From Ornithinibacillus sp. 4-3 (lineage in GTDB: Bacteria; Bacillota; Bacilli; Bacillales; Amphibacillaceae), in contig NZ_CP162599.1 of assembly GCF_040958695.1 (NCBI RefSeq), forward strand, positions 468,001 to 532,000: a stretch of 64,000 nucleotides of DNA, read 5' to 3'. The notes under the pieces are model-generated. The model ran no database searches. It had not been told where the DNA came from and worked only from the letters and a program-made list of their open reading frames with translations. Position numbers and translations under genes: made by a program. Shown piece after piece: positions 44,151-53,306 of the stretch (the first letter of the stretch is position 1; every line of letters begins with the position of its first letter).

Positions 44151-44161
44151 CTACTAATATT

Positions 44162-44217
44162 TTCGTATTAAATGTAATGAATGTTATTGACATTCTTTTC
44201 CTTTGTGGTACTATAAG
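44162..44217 (+). promoter_or_regulatory. cas operon promoter overlapped by a TTC-flanked protospacer-like site
   Basis: TTC PAM (44162-44164), matching site from 44165, -35 TTGACA (44187-44192), then TACTAT (44209-44214, 16-base spacer) or TATAAG (44212-44217). A full-length I-C effector footprint starting at 44165 would cover the -35 box. cas3 begins 36 bases downstream of the -10. Confidence 0.75.
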
Positions 44218-44252
44218 ATTAATGAATTTTCTGAAAAGGAGGGAAAATCAAA

Positions 44253-46646
44253 ATGTTAGTTGCACATATACGAGAAAAAGATTATGAAAGACAATTAGTC
44301 ACCGAACACTTGAAAGCGGTTTCGAAATTAGGTAGAGAATATGGCCAACCATTAGGTATGGGTGCTCTTGTTGAACTTAGTGGGTTGTTACATGACATGG
44401 GGAAATTAACTAAGAAGTTTACGGAATATTTGGAATCCGTTGTGATTGGCAAGCAAAAAGTAAAAACTAAAATAAATCATTCTAGTGCTGGAGCAGTTTT
44501 TTTGTACAAGAATTTCTATAATACAAATCTAGTCACAGAAAATGATTTCTTTCAAAATATGGCGATAGAAATTATTTGTATGAATATTTTATCACATCAT
44601 GCTGGTTTATACGACTTTTTGACTATGGACAGAACGACATCTGATTTTATTCGTAGGGTTTCACAAGAGGATTTACCTAATTATGAAGAAGTTTTACAGG
44701 AATGGAAAAGAACTGGATTAGATATAAAGGTTGAAGGTTTAGTTAAAGAGGCTGGATTAGAAGTGAAGCAAATCATAGAAAGCATCCAAGGAGACGAAGA
44801 ACATAAGAAGTTTTCGTTGATTTATTTTAGTTTTATTCAGAAGCTATCTTTTAGTTGTTTAATTGATGCAGATAGAACGGATACTCGCAGATTTGAAGAG
44901 GATGATCAAAGTCCTCTTCAACACAACAGCAAAGAAATTTTTGAGAAGGCATATTCCAACATCATGCAACAAATTAAAGAGTGGAATATTGCACCTGAAA
45001 ATATGTCAAAATTAAATCGTTTAAGATCCATGATGTCTGATAAATGTGATGAAGTTGCTGGAAAAGAATCAGGAATTTATAAATTATCGATTCCAACTGG
45101 TGGGGGTAAAACATTTGCGAGTCTAAGATATGCTTTAAAGCATGCTATCAAACATAATAAAAAGCGAATTATTTATATTGTTCCATATACAACCATTTTA
45201 GAGCAAAATGCTCAGGAAGTAAGAAGATTTTTTGATGATGAGCCCCATGTATTAGAACATCATGCAAATATAATTGATGATCAGTCATTAGATCATTATA
45301 GCGATTATTATGAGATGCCTAACCATAAAAAACTGCAATTAGGAAGAGATAATTGGGATCATCCAGTGATCTTCACTACTATGGTTCAATATTTGGACAC
45401 TTTTTTCGCAAAAGGAACACGTAAATCAAGGAGATTACACAATTTAACAGATGCAGTTATTGTTATTGATGAGGTGCAAACTGTCCCAGTTAAGCATTTA
45501 GATTTGTTTAACTCAACTGTTAACTTTTTAACGAAAATAGGAAAAAGTAGTGTTTTATTATGTACTGCTACACAACCAGCAGTAGAATATATGAAATATC
45601 CTATTCTCTTAAATGATGATGCAGAAATGATTGATAACTTACCTCAGGTTGCAAAAGAATTTGAAAGAGTAAAGTTTCATAACTATGTGACTAGAGCTGG
45701 TTGGTCAACAGAACAATTAAGTGATTTTATTATAGAAAAAACAATAAAACATCGAACTATATTAATTATTTTAAATACTAAAAGAGCTGTGCTTGACTTA
45801 TACCAATCACTAAAAAACCTCGAGAGTCACCATATTTTTCATCTAAGTACCTCCATGTGCCCAGCTCACCGAAAAGAAAAACTAAGAGAAATTAAAGAAA
45901 AATTGAATAATCAGCCTGTAATTTGCATTTCTACCCAACTGATAGAAGCAGGTGTGGATATCAGTTTTGAAGCGGTTATTCGTTCGTTAGCGGGTTTAGA
46001 TTCGATAGCGCAAGCGGCAGGGCGGTGTAACCGTGAGGGAGAAGCAGAATTTGGTGATGTCTATTTAGTGAAGTCTGCAGTAGAATCATTAACACATTTA
46101 AAAGAAATAAAAGTTGGTATTAAAACAGTGCTTGATTATGTATTGACAGAGAACAATCATATAGAAAATTTATTAAGCCCAGAGATGATTGAACGATATT
46201 TTTACTATTATTATAGTTTTTTTAAAAACAATAATTTTGTACCTAAAAACTTAGAAAGACAATTGATTGAACATTTGAATAATCCGAGTAGGTTTTATGG
46301 AGAAACGAAAACAGTCATGCAAACTATGTACCGAACAGTAGAACAAAATTTTCAAGCAATTGAACAATCCAGTAAAGCAATTATTGTTCCGCATGGTGCT
46401 CGAGGGAAAGAGTTGATTGTAGATTTAAATGAGGAACAATCTCTTGAAAAATTAAATCAATTAATGAAGGAAGCGCAACAGTATGTAGTAAATATTTTTG
46501 ATTATCAATTACAGGTGTTAGCCCAAGCAGGGCATCTTGATACATTGTATAACGACACATTATACGTTCTTCATGAAGATGCTTATACGGAAGAATATGG
46601 ACTATCTGTTTTTGGAGAAGGAGTACTGGGAGATTTAATTATGTAA
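44253..46646 (+). CDS. cas3: CRISPR-associated nuclease-helicase Cas3 (type I-C)
   Basis: A 797-residue protein that degrades DNA marked by Cascade. The N-terminal HD nuclease has H47-D48 in LLHDMGK and the second metal histidines in ILSHHAGLYDF. The SF2 helicase has Walker A PTGGGKT (about 281-287), motif II DEVQ (406-409), motif III LCTATQP and motif VI QAAGRCNREGE. RBS AAAAGGAGGG sits ahead of the ATG. First gene of the operon; its promoter is the proposed target of the crRNA-like RNA. Confidence 0.96.
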   Translation: MLVAHIREKDYERQLVTEHLKAVSKLGREYGQPLGMGALVELSGLLHDMGKLTKKFTEYLESVVIGKQKVKTKINHSSAGAVFLYKNFYNTNLVTENDFFQNMAIEIICMNILSHHAGLYDFLTMDRTTSDFIRRVSQEDLPNYEEVLQEWKRTGLDIKVEGLVKEAGLEVKQIIESIQGDEEHKKFSLIYFSFIQKLSFSCLIDADRTDTRRFEEDDQSPLQHNSKEIFEKAYSNIMQQIKEWNIAPENMSKLNRLRSMMSDKCDEVAGKESGIYKLSIPTGGGKTFASLRYALKHAIKHNKKRIIYIVPYTTILEQNAQEVRRFFDDEPHVLEHHANIIDDQSLDHYSDYYEMPNHKKLQLGRDNWDHPVIFTTMVQYLDTFFAKGTRKSRRLHNLTDAVIVIDEVQTVPVKHLDLFNSTVNFLTKIGKSSVLLCTATQPAVEYMKYPILLNDDAEMIDNLPQVAKEFERVKFHNYVTRAGWSTEQLSDFIIEKTIKHRTILIILNTKRAVLDLYQSLKNLESHHIFHLSTSMCPAHRKEKLREIKEKLNNQPVICISTQLIEAGVDISFEAVIRSLAGLDSIAQAAGRCNREGEAEFGDVYLVKSAVESLTHLKEIKVGIKTVLDYVLTENNHIENLLSPEMIERYFYYYYSFFKNNNFVPKNLERQLIEHLNNPSRFYGETKTVMQTMYRTVEQNFQAIEQSSKAIIVPHGARGKELIVDLNEEQSLEKLNQLMKEAQQYVVNIFDYQLQVLAQAGHLDTLYNDTLYVLHEDAYTEEYGLSVFGEGVLGDLIM

Positions 46647-46663
46647 AAAAGGTGAGGAGATAT

Positions 46664-47389
46664 ATGAGAAATCAAATTGAATTTGTTGTATATGGAAAGT
46701 ATGCATTGTTTACAGATCCAGTAACACGCATAGGCGGTGAAAAATTCAGCTATCAAATCCCGACATATCAGGCACTAAAAGGAATTGTAGAGTCGATTTA
46801 TTGGAAGCCATCGATTAATTGGATAATCGACCAAGTACGTGTAATAAATCCGATTCAAATGGAAGTAAAGAGCATGAGGCCGATGAAATACCAAGATCAT
46901 AAAAATGAATTAGCTTATTATACTTACTTACGCAATCCGAAATACCAAGTGCGAGCACACTTCGGATTTAATAAAAATAGACCAGATTTAAAACATGATT
47001 GGAATGAAAATAAACATCATAATATTGCGAAACGGTCTGTTGAAAGAGGAGGTCGTAGAGATATTTTCTTGGGTTCAAGAGAATGCCAAGGATATGTAGA
47101 AGCCTGTGATTTTGAATCAGGTATTGGTGTTTATAAGGAATCAGGAGATATTTCTTTTGGGAGAATGTTTCATGGTTTTACTTATCCGGATGAAAGTGGT
47201 GGTGACGATTTAGAAGCCCGTTTTTGGATTCCTGAAATGAAAAATGGTGTGATTGACTTTATTCCTCCTGAAGAATGTCCAATGGTTCGTAGCGTGAAAA
47301 AATACAACCAGAAGAAGTTTGAAATTGGAGTTAATATGAACTCTGTTGATAATGAACACAAAGAAATCTTCGGAGAGGAGGACATCTGA
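46664..47389 (+). CDS. cas5c: Cas5c (Cas5d) crRNA endonuclease and Cascade subunit
   Basis: A 241-residue RAMP protein. In type I-C, where Cas6 is absent, this subunit cuts the repeat and holds the 5' handle. It begins MRNQIEFVVYGKYALFTDPVTRIGGEKFSY with GFN/RAMP features. The region AFHFGFNKNRPDLKH-like to KHHNIAKRS contributes the active-site area by homology. ATG 46664 was preferred to GTG 46652, which overlaps the RBS GGTGAGGAG. It shares TGATG with cas8c. Confidence 0.94.
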   Translation: MRNQIEFVVYGKYALFTDPVTRIGGEKFSYQIPTYQALKGIVESIYWKPSINWIIDQVRVINPIQMEVKSMRPMKYQDHKNELAYYTYLRNPKYQVRAHFGFNKNRPDLKHDWNENKHHNIAKRSVERGGRRDIFLGSRECQGYVEACDFESGIGVYKESGDISFGRMFHGFTYPDESGGDDLEARFWIPEMKNGVIDFIPPEECPMVRSVKKYNQKKFEIGVNMNSVDNEHKEIFGEEDI

Positions 47390-49344
47390 TGAGCTGGATG
47401 CAAAGATTGGTAGACATTTATGATAAAAATTCCCATATGGTAGGAGTATTTGAACAACAAGGGACTCGTAAGATTACGTTAATGCCCATTTCGCATATCG
47501 CACAAAATGCACAAATTGAAATGATATTGGATAGAAACGGTAATTTTCATCGTGCGGAGGTTATTCCAAAAGAAGAAGCTGCTACTATCGTGCCTGCGAC
47601 CTTAGATTCTGCAAATAGAGCAGGTTCAAAAATAGCTCCACATTACGTTCACGATAAGCTTTTCTATGTTGCTAAAGACTATCAAAAATATGGTACAAAC
47701 GAGAAGCGTTACAAAAATTTTGATGCTTATGAAGCGCAAATGAAAGAATGGTTAGAAGCTTCAGGGGTGCCTACTTCTGTAAAAATAATAACATCTTATA
47801 TTCAAAAAGGAACATTAATTCAGGATTTGATTAATGAAGGAATTATTTTTACTGATGACAGTGGGAATGTTATAGAGACTTGGTCAAATAGTGATAGTGA
47901 AAAACATGGAATTGATAAACCAGATATTTATAAAGTGACAACTGGAACAGTGTTTGATGCTTTTGTTCGATTTGATGTATTGAAAGAAAGCCCTGACGAA
48001 AAAAACTTCTGGGAAAACAAAGAAGCTTTTGACGCTTATATACATTATCTAGAGCAATTGATGGATATGGACACAGAAAAATATCTAAAAGGTATCTGTG
48101 ATGTTACTGGAGAAGAGGGTGTAATTACAACTCAACATGGCTCTAAGTTACGCCATGCTGGGGATCAATCAAAAATAATATCTTCTAATGATTCTAGTGG
48201 ATATACATATCGTGGAAGATTTAAAGAGCCAACAGAAGTAGTGCAAATTGGATATAAGGCTTCCCAAAAGGCACATCAAGCGCTCAGGTGGTTAAACCAA
48301 AAACAAGCCATTCATGTTGATACTCGTTATTTCTTAACGTTTGGTACAAAGACTATTGATGTACCTCAAGTTCATGATGGTACTTTAGATTATTTTAAAA
48401 GAGAATTCATGAATATCGATCAAAACCCAGTAGAAGTAGCTGATACGGAGGAGATATTCGCTAAACAAGTAAATCGAGCCATATTAGGAATGAAGCATAA
48501 TTTTGAAAATTCCGATAAAGGAAAAGAGGATATTATTCATCTCGCTTTAGATGCAGCAACATCTGGGAGATTAGCTATTGTTTATTACCAAGAGCAAGAA
48601 CCTGATATATTTTTAGGTAATTTAAAGTTTTGGCATGATACATGTTCTTGGAGACTTATGTATCGTGATCCAGATACTAAGCGGTTTGGAAGATATATCG
48701 GAACACCATCAACTTTTGCAATTGCTAAAGCCGTTTATGGAGAACGGGCAAATCCAGCAGTAAAAAAGGAATTTTATACGCGTATATTGCCTTGTATTAC
48801 AGAGAAAAGACCTGTCCCAAAAGATGTTATAAGGAGTATTTATCAACGGGTGATACGTCCAGAGTCTTTTAAAGATACGATGGAATCATGGGAGCAAACA
48901 CTAAATATAGCTTGCGCATTAATTAAAAAAAATTATCAAAAGGAGGTACCTTCAATGGCATTACAAAAAGATAGTAAAGATATTGATTATCTGTTTGGAC
49001 GTCTATTAGGTGTGGCAGAAGTTATGGAACGAACAGTATTGAACGATTATTATAAGGAAGAATCACGACCAACAAATGCTACTCGGTATTTTAATGTATT
49101 TGCTAATCGTCCAGGAAGAACATGGGATATTATTAGAAAGCAATTAAATCCATATATTCAACGATTGCAAAGAAGTAAAAAAACGCATTTTATCAAACAA
49201 ATTCAGGAAATTGAAGATACGATTGGTATGGAAATAGCTAGAAATAAAAAACTGAGCCCAGTATTTCTAGCTGGTTATAGCAGCCAAGTTCAAGAATTAT
49301 ATAAGAAAAATAAGGAGGAGAAAAAGAATGACATTACAAAATAA
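47389..49344 (+). CDS. cas8c: Cas8c (Csd1), large subunit of the type I-C effector
   Basis: A 651-residue Cascade large subunit that recognises the PAM and recruits Cas3. Csd1 features: MSWMQRLVDIYDKNSHMVG start, the YLKGICDVTGEEGVITTQHGSKLRHAGDQSK block, FLTFGTKTIDVPQVHDG and AKAVYGERANPAVKKEFYTRILPCI. Translation is coupled to cas5c. The last 129 codons also form a separate gene, cas11c, from an internal start. It overlaps cas7 by 17 bases. Confidence 0.95.
   Translation: MSWMQRLVDIYDKNSHMVGVFEQQGTRKITLMPISHIAQNAQIEMILDRNGNFHRAEVIPKEEAATIVPATLDSANRAGSKIAPHYVHDKLFYVAKDYQKYGTNEKRYKNFDAYEAQMKEWLEASGVPTSVKIITSYIQKGTLIQDLINEGIIFTDDSGNVIETWSNSDSEKHGIDKPDIYKVTTGTVFDAFVRFDVLKESPDEKNFWENKEAFDAYIHYLEQLMDMDTEKYLKGICDVTGEEGVITTQHGSKLRHAGDQSKIISSNDSSGYTYRGRFKEPTEVVQIGYKASQKAHQALRWLNQKQAIHVDTRYFLTFGTKTIDVPQVHDGTLDYFKREFMNIDQNPVEVADTEEIFAKQVNRAILGMKHNFENSDKGKEDIIHLALDAATSGRLAIVYYQEQEPDIFLGNLKFWHDTCSWRLMYRDPDTKRFGRYIGTPSTFAIAKAVYGERANPAVKKEFYTRILPCITEKRPVPKDVIRSIYQRVIRPESFKDTMESWEQTLNIACALIKKNYQKEVPSMALQKDSKDIDYLFGRLLGVAEVMERTVLNDYYKEESRPTNATRYFNVFANRPGRTWDIIRKQLNPYIQRLQRSKKTHFIKQIQEIEDTIGMEIARNKKLSPVFLAGYSSQVQELYKKNKEEKKNDITK
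48955..49344 (+). CDS. cas11c: Cas11c small subunit from internal start within cas8c
   Basis: An ideal Shine-Dalgarno AAAAGGAGG (48938-48946) lies inside cas8c, 8 bases before an in-frame ATG (codon 523). The product would be 129 residues, MALQKDSKDIDYLFGRLLGV to the Cas8c C-terminus, all helical. Type I-C systems are known to make the Cas11 small subunit this way; two copies line the belly of the complex. Nothing else in the locus encodes a small subunit. Confidence 0.88.
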   Translation: MALQKDSKDIDYLFGRLLGVAEVMERTVLNDYYKEESRPTNATRYFNVFANRPGRTWDIIRKQLNPYIQRLQRSKKTHFIKQIQEIEDTIGMEIARNKKLSPVFLAGYSSQVQELYKKNKEEKKNDITK

Positions 49345-50194
49345 GATTGATTTTGCTGTAGTATTTACAGTAGATAAAGCCAATCCCAATGGAGATCCAT
49401 TGAATGGAAACCGCCCTCGTCAAGATTATGAAGGACATGGAGAAGTTTCTGATGTAGCGATAAAAAGGAAAATCAGAAATCGTTTATTAGATGAAGGAGA
49501 ATCTATTTTTGTACAATCTGATGAGAAAAGAAATGATGAATATAGAAGCTTGAAAGATAGAGCTGATTCTATAGATGAGTTGAAGAAAATATTAAATAAT
49601 GCTAAGGGGGATGAAGACTTAGCTACAAAAATTGCAACAGAAAATTGGTATGATGTTCGAGCGTTTGGACAGGTATTTGCATTTAAAAATACAAAGATGG
49701 CTATAGGAATTCGGGGACCGGTGTCGATTCATACAGCAACAAGTATTGAACCAGTTGATATTACGAGCATGCAAATTACTAAGAGCGTAAATTCTACAAC
49801 GAATACAACAAGTCCAGGACAGAAAACTTCCGATACAATGGGAATGAAACATCGTGTGGATTTCGGAGTATATAAATTTTATGGAAGTATTAATCCCCAA
49901 CTTGCTGAAAAAACAGGATTTACAAAAGAAGATGCTGAAAAGTTAAAACAAGCACTTATTTCGTTATTTGCAAACGATGCATCTTCAGCGAGACCAGATG
50001 GTTCCATGGAAGTGAATAAGGTTATTTGGTGGGAACATAATTCCAAGCTAGGTCAATATTCCTCGGCAAAGGTGCACCGTTCTTTAACAGTCAAACGCAA
50101 GACAGAAGAAGTTGCTACTTCATTTGAAGAAGACTATGAAGTTAAAGTGACACCTTTAGAAAATCTAGAGTTTGAAATATATGATGGACTCTAA
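49328..50194 (+). CDS. cas7c: Cas7c (Csd2), Cascade backbone subunit
   Basis: A 288-residue RAMP protein that polymerises along the crRNA. Family marks: VFTVDKANPNGDPLNGNRPRQ, AIKRKIRNRLLDEG, NWYDVRAFGQVFAFK, GIRGPVSIHTATSIEPVDI and MGMKHRVDFGVYKFYGSINPQ. RBS AAGGAGGAGAAAAAG lies within the cas8c end. The stop overlaps the start of cas4. Confidence 0.96.
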   Translation: MTLQNKIDFAVVFTVDKANPNGDPLNGNRPRQDYEGHGEVSDVAIKRKIRNRLLDEGESIFVQSDEKRNDEYRSLKDRADSIDELKKILNNAKGDEDLATKIATENWYDVRAFGQVFAFKNTKMAIGIRGPVSIHTATSIEPVDITSMQITKSVNSTTNTTSPGQKTSDTMGMKHRVDFGVYKFYGSINPQLAEKTGFTKEDAEKLKQALISLFANDASSARPDGSMEVNKVIWWEHNSKLGQYSSAKVHRSLTVKRKTEEVATSFEEDYEVKVTPLENLEFEIYDGL

Positions 50195-50837
50195 CCAACA
50201 TTCATTTATGATCTCAGGCATACAACATTTTGAATTTTGTCCGAGACAATGGGCTTTAATCCATATTGAACAAGCTTGGGAAGAAAATGTGTTAACTGTT
50301 GAAGGTAACCTATTACATTCTAAAGTTGATGATCCTTTTATTCGCGAAAAAAGAGGAGATATTTTATTTGTAAGAGCTCTCAAAGTGCATTCTACATCAT
50401 TGCCTATTCATGGGGTCTGTGACATGGTTGAATTTCATTATGATAAGAATGGAATTACTTTGTATGGAGAAGAAGGAAAATATAAAGTTTTACCAGTTGA
50501 GTATAAACGAGGAAAACCAAAGAGGCATCAAGCGGATATTTTGCAGACAACCGCTCAAGTAATTTGTTTAGAGGAAATGTTCCAGACCACAATAGAAGAA
50601 GTCGCTTTTTACTATCATGAGATTCGTCACAGAGATAATATTATTATCACAAAGGAACATAGAGAAAAAGTAATCAAAATGATAGAGCAAATGAAAAACT
50701 ATTATGCGCGACGCCATACACCTAAAGTAAAAACAGGAAAACATTGTAAGCAATGCTCTTTAAACAACATATGTTTACCAGAATTGTTAAATAAAGAGAC
50801 TGCCATGTCATATGTGCAGAGGATGTTAAAAGAATGA
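50181..50837 (+). CDS. cas4: Cas4 adaptation nuclease
   Basis: A 218-residue RecB-like nuclease with an iron-sulfur cluster that trims prespacers and selects the PAM. The first cluster Cys is C20 in FEFCPRQW; the other three lie in CKQCSLNNIC near residues 188-198. Nuclease motifs GVCDMVEF and LPVEYKRGKPKR are intact. ATG 50181 (or 50184) overlaps the cas7 end. A TTG at 50172 is less likely. It overlaps cas1 by four bases. Confidence 0.92.
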   Translation: MMDSNQHSFMISGIQHFEFCPRQWALIHIEQAWEENVLTVEGNLLHSKVDDPFIREKRGDILFVRALKVHSTSLPIHGVCDMVEFHYDKNGITLYGEEGKYKVLPVEYKRGKPKRHQADILQTTAQVICLEEMFQTTIEEVAFYYHEIRHRDNIIITKEHREKVIKMIEQMKNYYARRHTPKVKTGKHCKQCSLNNICLPELLNKETAMSYVQRMLKE

Positions 50838-51868
50838 AAAAATTATTAAACGTACTATATGTTACTATTCCAAATAGCTATTTGGCTTTAAAAGGTGAGA
50901 ATATTAATGTGTTACAAGAAGGAAATTCAATAGGGCGTGTACCATTACATAATTTAGAGGGGATTTGTGCTTTTGGTTATCAAGGAGTTAGTCCAGCATT
51001 GATGGAGAAATGTGTAAATGATGGTATTGGACTTGTTTTTTTCACTAAACAAGGAAGATTTCAAGCAAAAGTTAGTGGCCCTGTAAATGGTAATGTTACA
51101 CTGAGAAAAACACAATATCGCTATTCTGATGATGAAGATAAAAGTTTAGAAATAGCTAAAATGATGATTTTAGGAAAAGTTTATAATGCAAGAAAGAATA
51201 TGGAGAGATTAAAAAGAGACCATGCACTTCGGATTAACTATGATAATATTGGTAGCACGATTGAACGTTTAAAAGTATTAGAACAGGATGTTCTGTATCA
51301 TACCAATGACTTAGAATCTTTAAGAGGATTTGAAGGACAAGCTGCAACGATTTATTTTAGTCAATGGAATGAATGGATTTTAAATCAAAAAGAGGCTTTC
51401 TTTTATAGAGAACGTACTAGAAGACCTCCATTAGATCCTCTAAATGCATTACTTTCTTTTGCATATACTTTGTTGACAAGAGAATGTGCATCAGCTTTGG
51501 AAGGAGTAGGACTAGATTCATATGTCGGATTCCTACATCGTGACCGTCCAGGAAGAGTGTCTTTGGCGTTGGATTTAATGGAAGAATTGAGACCAGTATT
51601 AGCTGATCGCTTTGTAATTAAACTGATTAATCAGAAGCAAATAAAGAAAAATGATTTTCATGTACAAGAAAATAGTGCAGTTATATTGAAAGAAGATGCG
51701 CTAAAAAAATTCATTAAATATTGGCAAGAAGAAAAAGAGAAGACGGTACAACATCCATTTTTAAAACTTAAAGTAAAAAAAGGATTATTACCTCATGTAC
51801 AATCATTGCTATTAGCGAGATTTTTACGTGGAGATTTAGATACATATCCACCTTATCTTATGAGATAG
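50834..51868 (+). CDS. cas1: Cas1 spacer integrase (type I-C)
   Basis: A 344-residue integrase with N-terminal beta domain (LLNVLYVTIPNSYLALKGENINV) and helical catalytic domain. The metal-binding residues lie in ECASALEGVGLDSYVGFLHRDRPGRVSLALDLMEE (Glu, His and Asp). Translation is coupled to cas4 through ATGA. Confidence 0.96.
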   Translation: MKKLLNVLYVTIPNSYLALKGENINVLQEGNSIGRVPLHNLEGICAFGYQGVSPALMEKCVNDGIGLVFFTKQGRFQAKVSGPVNGNVTLRKTQYRYSDDEDKSLEIAKMMILGKVYNARKNMERLKRDHALRINYDNIGSTIERLKVLEQDVLYHTNDLESLRGFEGQAATIYFSQWNEWILNQKEAFFYRERTRRPPLDPLNALLSFAYTLLTRECASALEGVGLDSYVGFLHRDRPGRVSLALDLMEELRPVLADRFVIKLINQKQIKKNDFHVQENSAVILKEDALKKFIKYWQEEKEKTVQHPFLKLKVKKGLLPHVQSLLLARFLRGDLDTYPPYLMR

Positions 51869-51880
51869 GAGGGAAGTGAT

Positions 51881-52171
51881 TTGTTAATACTTGTAACATA
51901 TGATGTATCTATAGAAACCGATGGTGGGAAGAAGCGATTAAGAAAGGTTGCCAAGATTTGTGAAGATTATGGAATACGTGTGCAAAATTCTGTGTTCGAA
52001 TGTAACATTGACTCTGCACAATATGTAATGTTGAAAAATAAACTATCGGAAATCATTAACTTTAGCCATGATAGTTTACGTTTCTATAGATTAGGAGAAA
52101 ATTATAAAACAAAAGTAGAACATCTTGGAGCAAATGATTCAATTGTTGTTGATGAACCTCTGATTTTTTAA
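51881..52171 (+). CDS. cas2: Cas2
   Basis: A 96-residue ferredoxin-fold partner of Cas1. It begins LILVTYDVSIETDGGKKRLRKVAKICEDYG, typical of I-C Cas2, and has VQNSVFECNID. It starts at TTG with AGGAGGGAAGTGAT upstream. No closer ATG exists in frame. Confidence 0.95.
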   Translation: MLILVTYDVSIETDGGKKRLRKVAKICEDYGIRVQNSVFECNIDSAQYVMLKNKLSEIINFSHDSLRFYRLGENYKTKVEHLGANDSIVVDEPLIF

Positions 52172-52328
52172 TGCGAATGTAGAGTGCACATGAAAACCCT
52201 ATGAGGTTCGCGCAAAAAAAACAAGGTTTTTTATAACAAAATGTTTGTTTTTTACATGTTTTCAATCTTTTAATGTGACTTTTCTCTCAAAAAACTAATA
52301 AAAAGGTACTTTTTGAGGGAAAATCGCT
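52172..52328 (+). promoter_or_regulatory. CRISPR leader
   Basis: The 157-base AT-rich stretch between cas2 and the first repeat. It carries GGTTCGCGC, long A and T runs and, next to repeat 1, an inverted repeat CTCAAAAA (52286-52293)/TTTTTGAG (52310-52317). It should hold the array promoter and the Cas1-Cas2 docking site. Confidence 0.8.
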
Positions 52329-53162
52329 GTCGCACTCTTTATGAGTGCGTGGATCTAAATTACAATACTAATCGTTTCATAGATTATTAATAAACCGTCG
52401 CACTCTTTATGAGTGCGTGGATCTAAATTCCGGGAACCCCGTTGAGTTATTATCTCGAATAAACGTCGCACTCTTTATGAGTGCGTGGATCTAAATAACA
52501 GAACCATAAGTACTTGTCGCAAGTTTAGGGTCGCACTCTTTATGAGTGCGTGGATCTAAATATACGTTCAATAGCAACCTTTTTAGGCATTAATCGTCGC
52601 ACTCTTTATGAGTGCGTGGATCTAAATGATGTTACAAACATTTCCTAGTGAAGATGGATTACGTCGCACTCTTTATGAGTGCGTGGATCTAAATTCCGCT
52701 CGTCTCCGTAGGAAGCTTGGCTTCTAAGGTCGCACTCTTTATGAGTGCGTGGATCTAAATAAAGAGACCAACACTAGCTAGACCACTTATAGCACCGTCG
52801 CACTCTTTATGAGTGCGTGGATCTAAATTTGTGAAGTCATATCTGGTGTAATTAATGTTTTTGTCGCACTCTTTATGAGTGCGTGGATCTAAATAACAAA
52901 CGCAAAGCTTAGCAGATCAAGTTGATAAATGTCGCACTCTTTATGAGTGCGTGGATCTAAATCTACAAGTTTGGTAAAGAGGTGAAAATATGAATGAGTC
53001 GCACTCTTTATGAGTGCGTGGATCTAAATCGCAGACTGCCGGAACGGGAAACCAACAAACCCCGTCGCACTCTTTATGAGTGCGTGGATCTAAATATCGG
53101 TACAAATTAATGTTACCCCTTTATTCAATCGTCGCACTCTTTATGAGTGCGTGGATCTAAAT
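52329..53162 (+). CRISPR. Type I-C CRISPR array, 13 repeats and 12 spacers
   Basis: Thirteen identical 32-base repeats begin GTCGCACTC and end GGATCTAAAT. The stem is CGCACTC/GAGTGCG with loop TTTAT. Repeats start at 52329, 52397, 52465, 52530, 52596, 52663, 52729, 52797, 52863, 52931, 52998, 53064 and 53131. Spacers are 33 to 36 bases and all differ. Direction follows the leader and cas2. The handle differs from the common I-C form GGATTGAAAT at two bases. No spacer was seen to match another part of this window. Confidence 0.98.
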
Positions 53163-53165
53163 CTA

Positions 53166-53192
53166 CTGTCGATATATCAGCTATATCGACAG
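53166..53192. other. Hairpin directly after the CRISPR array
   Basis: CTGTCGATATA and TATATCGACAG form a perfect 11-bp stem around TCAGC, three bases past the last repeat. T-rich sequence begins some 30 bases later, so termination of the array transcript is possible but not by the standard form. Confidence 0.55.
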
Positions 53193-53306
53193 CAACTATT
53201 TCATTACTTGATTAATATTTTCTTTTTTTATCTCGATACCTTTAATCCCCAAAATCCCCCCAAACTATGCTAAAATAATCTAACAATTAGGAAGGGAAGC
53301 GATGAA

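Noticed and set aside
44095..44190. The repeated GTATT-AATGTAATG words as a direct-repeat operator for a protein regulator
   Set aside because: Possible, but it does not account for the repeat-like handle fused to the first copy or the PAM at the second. Kept only as the main alternative.
43985..44252. A CreT-like toxin gene next to the crRNA-like RNA
   Set aside because: No short ORF with an RBS was found between the RNA and cas3.
46652..46663. GTG start for cas5c four codons upstream
   Set aside because: The GTG is part of the ribosome binding site; the ATG at 46664 gives the usual Cas5c N-terminus.
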